This document shows positions 59,601 to 64,000 of a stretch of 64,000 nucleotides of DNA, one piece after another (the first letter of the stretch is position 1; every line of letters starts with the position of its first letter). The notes beneath the pieces are model-generated. The model searched no databases. It was not told where the DNA came from and was given only the letters and a program-made list of their open reading frames with translations. Origin of the DNA: Platycnemis pennipes (Eukaryota; Arthropoda; Insecta; Odonata; Platycnemididae); NCBI GenBank assembly GCA_933228895.1, contig OW121852.1, forward strand, positions 54,230,872 to 54,294,871, in the 5' to 3' direction. The translations under genes were made by a program, and so were the position numbers.

Positions 59601-62600
59601 TCATGGTCGGATATACGTACCTCCTTCATTTCTGGTTCTGGGAACTATTTTTTGTCTAACTCATCAGTTCTACGGACAGCTCCAGACATCTATGCGGAGG
59701 TCAGCTCTTTAAAGAACCACTAATAAAAAATTAATCAAATTTTAATAACTAACTTTCAAGCCCTTAATTTTTCCTTCATGATAGGATATTTGCAATCTGC
59801 ATGTACTGATACAAGTTTTTTTAAGCTAATGCATATAGGTAGCTCTGCAGCAAACAATTGCTGAATGATATTGATATAAGCGTAGAACCACGACATTGTT
59901 GTAGGCGTAAGTCAGAGGGTGAGTGTATTTAGTTATTTTCATGTTAATTTTGTACCTCTGTGTAGCTCCTTGCATTATCTTTTGATTTTCAAGATCCAAA
60001 ACTTTTCCTCCTCCTCATACAGGCATGAATAGCATGTTCCAGTGAGTCCTGGTGTGGAATCATGGATGCATCTTTCAGTGCATTCTTTCGTGTTATCAAT
60101 CTGTATCAATAGCACTTACCCCTAAAGTAGCGCAAGGTTAACAGCAACCGTCAATAAAAATTGCTCCACTGTTAGGGATAAGGAATTTTAAGTGCGACCT
60201 GAAAAATGAAGAATGTAGATCAGGTTCTCTCTGACATAAGTTAAGTAAAAATAACGATAACGCTAGCGCACGCCTTATGAAGATCCATGCTTGTGGCCGG
60301 AATCACAAACTTTGTTTCGGGAAGCCCTAATTGCTCTTGCTGAAGGTTTGTTCAGTATGTGGAAAAGTTCTTTATTACCAATTACTTATTTTTTACGTGC
60401 CTTCGTATTTGTGATTTTATAACGCCTCCATTTCTCACTGTCGCAGGTCCACTAAAGTAGAACTTCTTTACTGCAGCAGGGATGTGATTGTTGTGGTTCA
60501 TTGATAGGAATCACTGAAGCAAGTGAGCTCTCAGCCAGCGGCGAGTTTTGTATTAAATGTATTTGTTATTAGTAATTTGATCAAAAGGTTCGTTAAAGAT
60601 GTAAAAGCTGATTGGAAATATACTGTTTCGTCACCAACAGTTTTATTTTTCATTTTAGTCAACTTAAGTTGGTAACCTTGGTAACGGGAGATAAGAGAAT
60701 AATCGATTGTGGGATTCCATGAATATTGACCGCGAGATTCAAGAATTATCGATTTTGAGAATCAAGGACTATCGATTGTGAGATCTTGGGACCGATGTGG
60801 TATTCCTACACCTCGTATCTCCTTTGTAGCAGACATTGGACGCCTTGATATCTCATTCGCATATTGTCCAGTAGTGGATGGTATCCATTGCCGAAGTGTG
60901 GCAGCAGGGCTCCATATCTTCTTCATCATTGGATAGTATCCGGTTACTAAGTATATACGTTGGAAGCTATGCTATGTGAGATGTCATTAGTCAGTTAGTC
61001 ATTAGTCAGTCATTAGCCATTTTCTTAGCATTGCTAATCAAGGTCTCCATCATCAGTCTCCCATCCATTGTTTTACCTTGCGAGGGAGTGCCAATAAGCA
61101 AAAATCCATAAAAATTCACACAGACTCCTACATATTAAAATTATGAGAGGACTATTATATATAGAAATAAATAGGAATTACAGAAATTGCCTTTAAAGTG
61201 AAATTAGTTTCCTTCATAGTTGTGAAAGTTACCAAAAAACATTAACTGATTAAAGTTAAAATTAATCTCTGTAAAAAGCAACTAGTTAATTAAGAAGTTA
61301 CTTTTCTGAAAAAGTAACTGATTAAGGTTAAAGTTAAAAAAAAATTAATTATACATTAAAAGTTACTTTTTCAGTTACTTTGACAAATTGGATGCTGTGG
61401 TGATAGTGGCCTTAATGGTTTCTTTATTTTGACAAACAAACTAAACACTGAAAACTGTCATTGTGGTTTCTTCCATCTGTATCCATTTGTTTTAAAACAT
61501 TCGAAGTGGGGATTTTAATTGTAATTCCATTTAGTCTCCTGAGTGTTGTTGGTCAGGTTTTCTAGTTTCTCCTGAAAGGTATCGGTGATTTTTCTGAGGT
61601 GGAGCTCCAATTCCAGGATTTTTAAGTTGTCGTGAATGTAAGAATATCTGACTAACCAGGGTGCGCCTATAATTTGCCGCAAAAGATTGTTTTGAGTGGT
61701 AGGAAGTACTTTAAGCTTAGTTTTTGATATCGATCCCCATAGTGCGATGTGAAGTATCCCTTCACAATTGTAAAACAGCAGTGGAAACAGCTTAGTTACA
61801 TAAAGAGTAGATGCAGGGGGTGTGCCTGCACACCCTCTGTCACGATTCACTGGTGGCTGATGTATTGACCATGCAATGTCGCCGAGTAAGGCATACGTAG
61901 ATTGGCAAATTGTGACAGATACATTAGTTTGAATGAACCCCTCCTCGTTATCCATCATAGGTTTTTTGGGCAACCCTTCTTTCTTGGCTTCATCTATGTA
62001 TTACTGACGACGTGATGTTGTCAAGTAAGGTATACAAGCCCTCCAGGACATTATCTTCGCGTGGTTTTGTATTTTCTGGTCTGAGGGTGCATTCGTTAAC
62101 TACGGTGGTCACTCCCCTCAACCCCGCTTTCGTTTAGATGTATTCGTTTGGCCTATTCATTGCATTCTTTTCGGACATTATCTTCGCGTGGTTTTGTATT
62201 TTCTGGTCTGAGGGTGCATTCGTTAACTACGGTGGTCACTCCCCTCAACCCCGCTTTCGTTTGGATGTATTCGTTTGGCCTATTCATTGCATTCTTTTCG
62301 GACATTATCTTCGCGTGGTTTTGTATTTTCTGGTCTGAGGGTGCATTCGTTAACTACGGTGGTCACTCCCCTCAACCCCGCTTTCGTTTGGATGTATTCG
62401 TTTGGCCTATTCATTGCATTCTTGCACAACTACCCAGCTATATTGCATTCTTATATGCTGTTATATTTTCCCCTTTGTTTGACTATGTTCCCAGTGACAA
62501 AGTGATTGAAATAAATAATTGCTAAAGTAAGGGAGCAGGAAAATTATTGCAAAACCTTCCAAATACTTGGCTATGTGCTAGTGAAGAATTTGAAGGATAA

Positions 62601-64000
62601 GAGCAGAGCAAATAAAGAGCATTAACGCTCAAGGGTACACTTCGGGCCAAAACTAGATATTGGTCCATGAACCATAAATGGATATTCAAAAAACATCATT
62701 ACAAACTGTTATATAAATGGAAGTGACACATATGTAAGGTGACAATAAACTTATGGTGAATACAATGGACACTGCGGGCATGTGATATTTTTGTGGTTAA
62801 AATGAAAAAGATAAGGGGCAGAATCAGTGTACCATGAAAATGTGTATTGGAACCTCAAAATAGAGCAAATATGAAAGGATGAAAGAATGAATTTGCTTTT
62901 TGGTCTCACCAAGAGAATGCATGAAAGTCTAAGCTTTAAAAGGTATCAAAGAGTGGAGAGGAGGGGGCACACACAAAAAAAAACTAATGCTTGAAAGAAA
63001 TCAAATATACCCTGTAGGTAAGAGGTACTGGAGTTTTACCAGCAAAAACAAACGTTCAAGGGATGGGCAGTATGGAAAAACAGCTGACAAATCAACCACT
63101 TTCTCTCATGGTCAGCCATCAAGCTTTTTCACTGTGCCTGTACCTTAAGGAAACATAAAGACACAGGGTTATCTATACTGAAATAGCTTAAAAGCAGCTG
63201 TTTTTCTAGAGTGTGTAGTCAGAGTAAATAAAACAAAATTTGTCCAATGAAAATATTTTTTGAAGGAATTTTTACATCACCAGGTCTCTACATAAGGTAC
63301 TGACAAGTGGCAAACTAAAAAATGAGAAAAGTGTAAAATATAGCCTTTTAATTTCAATTTGCAATTATTGCATATTTTACTATTTCACTAGCACCATAAT
63401 TGGAAAATCCAATACCCACATTAAAATTTATTTTAGACTCTATCCACTATCAAAGTTGATAGCAATTTGGGGGCATTATCTAAGTGCACATTGAACATGT
63501 GTATATAGCTTTAGCTTTGATGCATATCAAAACCTCAGTTTGAAAGAGCCATAAAACCCTGATGACTAAATACTTAAAACGAACAGATATTGGCTGCATA
63601 ATGCACCTGGTTATCAAGCAGACATGGCAGTACCATGATGTCATGTTGGGACTGCATGCTTTGAGCTAAATTTCCTTTGAATATGAACACCACAATATTT
63701 CACAATAATAAATATTTTCTGGTATTTTAAAATTAGGTACAAAAATTTGATAAATGAAGCTATTATTTAGGTTCTTATCATTATCTTTCATGTAAGCTAG
63801 GCATATAATCATGCCAAGTCTAAAGTATATCATTTAATATTCAGCAGCTCACCTGAATGAATTTTACATCTGGGCTGAACCTGGGAGGCCGTCCAAAATG
63901 AAGCATCCAATTCAGGCGTGCCCCAAATAAGATAATAACATCAGCTTCAAGTAATGCTGTGGTTCTTGCTGACGATACACATTGCTTATGCAAGTCACTC
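32563..64000 (-). CDS. HACL1: HACL1 (2-hydroxyacyl-CoA lyase 1), last eight coding exons
   Basis: HACL1 is a thiamine-diphosphate and Mg-dependent peroxisomal lyase that splits 2-hydroxyacyl-CoAs in fatty acid alpha-oxidation to formyl-CoA and an aldehyde. Exons 64000-63853 (cut by the window), 57938-57753, 54831-54756, 44952-44863, 44303-44156, 41256-41146, 32938-32815 and 32658-32563 join in phase to about 325 residues, matching the central and ThDP-binding domains. Landmarks: [49 protein letters not shown], the ThDP/Mg motif [11 protein letters not shown], then about 25 residues on, VNNNGIYGG. The protein ends SKL, a canonical PTS1. The N-terminal domain with the catalytic Glu lies beyond 64000. 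Introns of 3-10 kb are filled with transposons. Confidence 0.95.
32815..32938 (-). CDS. HACL1: HACL1 penultimate coding exon
   Basis: 124 nt encoding [35 protein letters not shown] and NCSLK. Donor GTAAGT at 32814. Confidence 0.93.
33071..33400. repeat. Block saturated with TGTATTAC / GTAATACA motifs
   Basis: In the HACL1 intron. Words such as ACCGTATTACA, GCATTACAGCTGTAATAG, ACTGTATTACAG, TTACAAATTGTA, GTAATTTAGATC and AATTACAATTGTTTTAC recur on both strands. A roughly 97-bp period is visible between the segments at 33199 and 33296. No ORF and no fixed ends. Confidence 0.6.
33401..35154. other. HACL1 intron; unassigned
   Basis: No gene recognised. 34620-34870 is richer in CpG than its surroundings. 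Short frames on both strands have no recognisable content. Confidence 0.35.
35159..35438. mobile_element. 280-bp TTAA-flanked MITE (copy 1)
   Basis: TTAA on both sides (35155-35158, 35439-35442). Ends CCCTTTTACATCCTG and CTGGCAGTAAAAGGG. The interior is shared with 57315-57619 (GTCTACCT.AAAGGGGCTGG, CCTCATAAAAA, ATATATCATCAACAT). A piggyBac-type non-autonomous family. Confidence 0.85.
36111..36210 (+). pseudogene. THAP-domain first exon, broken
   Basis: ATG GGG AAA begins [18 protein letters not shown]; after a one-base frame change it continues as [15 protein letters not shown] up to a donor (CAG/GTGAGC at 36210). Met, a C-C-V-x-G-C block and (F/L)HxFP before an Arg are the start of a C2CH THAP zinc-binding domain. 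The second zinc Cys is Phe here, so it is non-functional. THAP first exons occur in host genes and in P-type transposons; the rest of the domain is not found. Confidence 0.35.
36343..37177. mobile_element. 835-bp element with TIR AATAGGGTAGTTTCCT
   Basis: The 16-bp sequence at 36343-36358 is exactly inverted at 37162-37177. The interior is partly CpG-rich (36500-36560, 36710-36790, 36960-37050) and has no recognisable transposase. The target duplication is unclear. Confidence 0.65.
37300..37960 (-). mobile_element. LINE, C-terminal and 3' end fragment
   Basis: Minus-strand frame 37790-37570 reads [36 protein letters not shown], in the style of a Jockey/CR1 RT C-terminus. The left end has AATAATAATAACATTTTATTGG, i.e. 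a (TTA)n tail after AATAAAATG on the minus strand; a similar tail lies at 39470-39490 on the plus strand. Confidence 0.45.
38600..38689 (+). mobile_element. Solo right end of a pogo/Tigger-like element
   Basis: Ends CCGAACTTCCACTG followed by TA; inverted this is CAGTGGAAGTTCGGTATAAG, a pogo-type terminus with GTTATATCCGAAGG further in. It interrupts the LINE RT fragment to its right. Confidence 0.5.
38692..38785 (-). mobile_element. LINE RT fragment
   Basis: Minus strand: [19 protein letters not shown] and IYQFGF, matching the LINE RT motif 'hxxLLxFLxxxxILxxxQFGFR'. It is cut exactly where the pogo end with TA begins. Confidence 0.65.
39204..39225. repeat. 22-bp perfect palindrome
   Basis: CAAAGTGGACT followed directly by its reverse complement. 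Just upstream, GGAACGCTGAACCAGCGTTC is a second inverted repeat and TGGAACGCTGAA recurs. Probably part of a foldback or MITE end; no larger ends found. Confidence 0.85.
39300..39490 (+). mobile_element. LINE 3' end with (TTA)n tail
   Basis: AT-rich 3' UTR-like sequence ending ATACTTGTCGCTTGGCAAAT, AAATGTTATTATTATTA, a 3' end seen in Jockey/RTE-like LINEs of insects. No coding part remains. Confidence 0.5.
39491..41145. other. HACL1 intron; unassigned
   Basis: No gene or clear repeat. A short segment near 39770 (GATGGTATACATTGATG) resembles one near 60880 (GGATGGTATCCATTGCCG), hinting at a dispersed repeat. Confidence 0.3.
41146..41256 (-). CDS. HACL1: HACL1 exon with NNN of ThDP motif
   Basis: 111 nt encoding [19 protein letters not shown] and [18 protein letters not shown]. 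Acceptor TTCTTGGCAG, donor GTAAGT. Confidence 0.94.
41524..43971 (-). mobile_element. Tigger/pogo-like DNA transposon, 2.45 kb, decayed
   Basis: Terminal inverted repeats CAGTAAAACCTCCCGTTA at both ends (one mismatch region inside) with TA targets at 41522-41523 and 43972-43973. On the minus strand the transposase remains show NADEPGFFY near 43045 (DE-x-G-x-F/LY motif), [13 protein letters not shown], then 42925-42689 [31 protein letters not shown] (second catalytic Asp, D-x-C-x-AH) and [12 protein letters not shown]. Stops and frameshifts are frequent. It lies in a HACL1 intron, in gene sense. A SINE-like piece sits inside. Confidence 0.88.
42240..42400 (-). mobile_element. tRNA-derived SINE or tRNA pseudogene, class II type
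   Basis: Minus strand: GTCCAAGAGGTTAAGGC (A box, 42376-42360) and GGTTCGAGTCC (B box, 42314-42304) with a long spacer, as in Ser/Leu tRNAs, followed by a non-tRNA tail to about 42240. It lies within the Tigger element. Confidence 0.5.
44156..44303 (-). CDS. HACL1: HACL1 exon with ThDP/Mg motif
   Basis: 148 nt encoding [36 protein letters not shown] and [15 protein letters not shown] is the first half of the GDG-x(24-29)-NN ThDP motif. Confidence 0.94.
44863..44952 (-). CDS. HACL1: HACL1 exon
   Basis: 90 nt encoding [18 protein letters not shown] and PRHRLDA. Acceptor TTTTCTTTTCAG, donor [16 protein letters not shown] is a signature of the ThDP-binding half. Confidence 0.94.
45000..46595. 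other. HACL1 intron; unassigned
   Basis: No gene. 45295-45470 is GC-richer with CACTGGGCCCTTTCCCC and may be a repeat; 46120 has a lone GGAAAGGGTTAA that resembles the right end of a TTAA MITE without a visible partner. Confidence 0.3.
46600..47200 (-). mobile_element. EN-RT LINE, RT C-terminal part, decayed
   Basis: Reading down: [53 protein letters not shown] and EVLEMVGRV near 46830. This order is the thumb/C-terminus of EN-RT LINEs, related to but different from family B at 49.4 kb. Frameshifts throughout. Confidence 0.75.
47273..48483 (-). mobile_element. Copia gag and protease part
   Basis: Starts at ATG 48483 ([29 protein letters not shown]), shifts frame near 48285, then stays open to 47276. 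Gag helices follow ([32 protein letters not shown]), the zinc knuckle [14 protein letters not shown] (C-x2-C-x4-H-x4-C) and the protease region ([11 protein letters not shown], with DSC instead of DSG, then [15 protein letters not shown]). Homology stops near 47290 before integrase. A frameshift and an altered protease site indicate a dead copy. In the element's own direction it lies downstream of RT and LTR. Confidence 0.88.
48525..48705. repeat. hAT left subterminal array (GATTCG motifs)
   Basis: About 180 bp with GATTCGAGTCACGAATCATG, AAGATTCGAAGCACGAATCA and ATGATTCGTGCGGTTCACGA; at least ten copies of GATTCG or CGAATC on both strands. Confidence 0.85.
48866..49418 (-). mobile_element. 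LINE family A in hAT, 3' part
   Basis: Same 3' end as 1873-1960 and the same C-terminal frame as 2179-2520 ([34 protein letters not shown]). It is interrupted at 49418 by the family B LINE and resumes at 51346. Confidence 0.85.
49419..51345 (-). mobile_element. LINE family B (EN-RT) nested in LINE A
   Basis: The 3' end is an (ATG)n tail (49419-49438). A 361-codon frame (50535-49450) covers RT and C-terminus: [88 protein letters not shown]. At the catalytic FADD the second Asp is His. Upstream, 51015-50740 shows part of the endonuclease ([29 protein letters not shown]). The short direct repeat ACC(A/G)ATTTC flanks it (49407, 51352). The EN-RT junction (50535-50740) is broken. Confidence 0.88.
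51346..51710 (-). mobile_element. LINE family A in hAT, upstream part
   Basis: Continues the LINE cut at 49418: [30 protein letters not shown] and, further up, the RT palm region, matching 2490-2830 of the other copy. It ends near 51710 in rearranged sequence. Confidence 0.8.
51925..52134. repeat. hAT right subterminal array (GATTCG motifs)
   Basis: Counterpart of the left array with ATGATTCGTCAGTGAATCGT, ATGATTCGAATCACGAATCA and TGATTCGTGAATCATGATTC. The density of motifs in alternating orientation would allow long hairpins. Confidence 0.85.
52156..52170 (-). other. Copia primer-binding site
   Basis: Minus strand GGTTATGGGCCCAGA directly follows the LTR. It is the sequence that follows the 5' LTR in Copia and pairs with the initiator Met-tRNA fragment used as primer. 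Confidence 0.65.
52171..52357 (-). mobile_element. Copia LTR (single, shared)
   Basis: On the minus strand it begins TGTTG right after a purine tract (AAGGAGGAG, PPT) that follows the RNase H stop, and ends next to the primer site. About 187 bp. It sits between the RT-RNase H part and the gag part, so it serves as 3' LTR of one and 5' LTR of the other. No second LTR was found at either outer edge. Confidence 0.75.
52376..54575 (-). mobile_element. Copia integrase C-terminus, RT and RNase H
   Basis: Reads down from about 54575: [40 protein letters not shown] (end of integrase), an acidic linker, then RT ([53 protein letters not shown]), the intact catalytic [10 protein letters not shown] (53319 region) and RNase H ([38 protein letters not shown]). 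Damage: an amber stop at the YGLK-x-A position (53438 area) and a frame change near 53100. The integrase core is missing. Confidence 0.92.
54756..54831 (-). CDS. HACL1: HACL1 short exon (76 nt)
   Basis: Acceptor TTTTTTTCAG, donor GTAAGT. Encodes [20 protein letters not shown] and KNIPE; the PLNYYTV block is conserved in the family. It ends one base into the Asp codon completed by the next exon. It lies about 190 bp upstream, in gene sense, of the Copia pol fragment. Confidence 0.9.
54832..57310. other. HACL1 intron; unassigned
   Basis: No gene recognised. A 108-codon plus frame (54998-55324) is hydrophobic and Phe-rich with no family resemblance. Confidence 0.35.
57315..57619. mobile_element. 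305-bp TTAA MITE (copy 2)
   Basis: Ends CCCTTTTACTGCCAG and CTGGCAGTAAAAGGG (15-bp perfect inverted repeat), with TTAA on the right and TTAG on the left. Same family as 35159-35438. Contains the 18-bp palindrome GGGCCGATATATCGGCCC at about 57375. Confidence 0.88.
57753..57938 (-). CDS. HACL1: HACL1 exon
   Basis: 62 codons, phase 0 on both sides: [46 protein letters not shown]. Acceptor TTATACAG, donor GTAAGA. Confidence 0.93.
58076..58347 (-). mobile_element. tRNA-derived SINE, full length
   Basis: Minus strand begins GGGGGTCGTGTTGGCC; A box TGGCCTAGTGGGTAGAGC (58333-58316), B box GGTTCAAATCC (58297-58287), then CCGGGCAAGAGCC and a 190-bp body ending GGTTGAATCACTGAG. The 34-bp box spacing is usual for pol III promoters of tRNA-derived SINEs. 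A headless copy lies at 12551-12716. Confidence 0.88.
58350..60685. other. HACL1 intron; unassigned
   Basis: No gene recognised. Small local repeat at 59573 and 59611 (GGATATACATATCTCCTTCA and GGATATACGTACCTCCTTCA). Confidence 0.35.
60690..60835. repeat. Block saturated with ATCGATTNTGAGATC motifs
   Basis: AATCGATTGTGGGATTCC, GAATTATCGATTTTGAGAAT and GACTATCGATTGTGAGATC follow each other, ending near TGTGGTATTCCTACACCTCG, which inverted (CGAGGTGTAGGAATACC) looks like a hAT-type end. Confidence 0.6.
61220..61390. repeat. Block saturated with AAAGTAACTGATTAA motifs
   Basis: AGTTACCAAAAAACATTAAC, AAAGTAACTGATTAAGGTTA, AAAAGTTACTTTTTCAGTTA and related words alternate in orientation within 170 bp. 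A shorter run (AGGTTAAAGTTAAAAAATTT) occurs at 33018. Confidence 0.6.
61515..62047 (-). mobile_element. Jockey-type LINE, RT C-terminal part
   Basis: Minus frame from 61973: [59 protein letters not shown]. This is the conserved C-terminal block of Jockey-clade RTs (W-x-x-x-x-K-x-x-L-x-x-x-Q-N..LR.I..APW.VR). A second copy lies at 26590-27055. Confidence 0.75.
62048..62428. repeat. 127-bp tandem repeat, three copies
   Basis: Units start at 62048, 62175 and 62302 with ACATTATCTTCGCGTGGTTT and are nearly identical (one A/G difference seen). Each holds GGTGCATTCGTTAACTACGG and CTCAACCCCGCTTTCGTTT. Because 127 is not a multiple of three, the long frame 62148-62525 reads the unit in shifting frames and is not a gene. 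The first unit joins the Jockey-type fragment on its left, as one partial unit does at 27040. Confidence 0.92.
62429..63852. other. HACL1 intron; unassigned
   Basis: AT-rich, without recognisable genes or repeats up to the exon at 63853. Confidence 0.4.
63853..64000 (-). CDS. HACL1: HACL1 exon, partial at window edge
   Basis: Encodes [36 protein letters not shown] and FSPDVKFIQ, then the donor GTGAGC. It continues past 64000. Confidence 0.93.

Noticed and set aside
62148..62525. 125-codon frame with repeated peptide
   Set aside because: It follows a 127-bp tandem repeat, so the peptide repeats arise from shifting frames; no start context or homology.
1..64000. CRISPR arrays, bacterial operons, rRNA or intact tRNA genes
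   Set aside because: Nothing of the kind is seen; the exon-intron genes and retrotransposons make this eukaryotic DNA.

Overview
The window is animal nuclear DNA, most likely from an arthropod and probably an insect with a large, transposon-rich genome. Coding sequence is split into short exons with GT-AG borders and kilobase introns. Most of the rest is decayed retrotransposons (CR1/Jockey-type LINEs, Penelope-like elements, Copia), DNA transposons (hAT, pogo/Tigger, TTAA-flanked MITEs) and tRNA-derived SINEs. The order is inferred from the transposon repertoire only; the species cannot be read from the sequence.

Three host genes are supported by splice-consistent exons. (1) CSTF1 (CstF-50, mRNA 3'-end processing), + strand: its last two coding exons at 7178-7309 and 16502-16614, split by a 9.2-kb intron, with AATAAA at 16785. 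(2) RHBDD1 (rhomboid-related protein 4), + strand: its first four coding exons between 22603 and 23556, including the catalytic Ser and His; the 3' end is not securely found. (3) HACL1 (peroxisomal 2-hydroxyacyl-CoA lyase), - strand: its last eight coding exons from the right edge (64000) down to 32563, joining in phase to about 325 residues that end in the peroxisomal signal SKL. RHBDD1 and HACL1 converge.

Layout. 0.3-4.2 kb: a 508-bp inverted repeat, over 98% identical between arms, flanking two LINE remnants. 5.1-6.8 kb: Penelope-like 3' end and LINE endonuclease. 7.2-16.8 kb: CSTF1 3' end, its intron holding hAT-like elements, a SINE piece and an unassigned 168-codon ORF. 17-22 kb: a DNA transposon with repeated GGGGTAACTGGG motifs, a LINE piece and a motif-rich MITE. 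22.6-29.1 kb: RHBDD1 5' exons, then Penelope-like pieces, a Jockey fragment and a YqaJ-type nuclease fragment. 30.7-64 kb: HACL1 with TE-filled introns. The intron between 44952 and 54756 holds a four-level nest: a Copia element in permuted order (RT-RNaseH, LTR, gag-protease), in whose leader sits a hAT element with an exact 8-bp target duplication, itself carrying a LINE that carries a second LINE.

The most unusual pattern is a set of 0.1-0.3-kb blocks, each saturated with its own short motif in both orientations. One pair forms the ends of the dated hAT element, so the others may be ends of related, undescribed elements.
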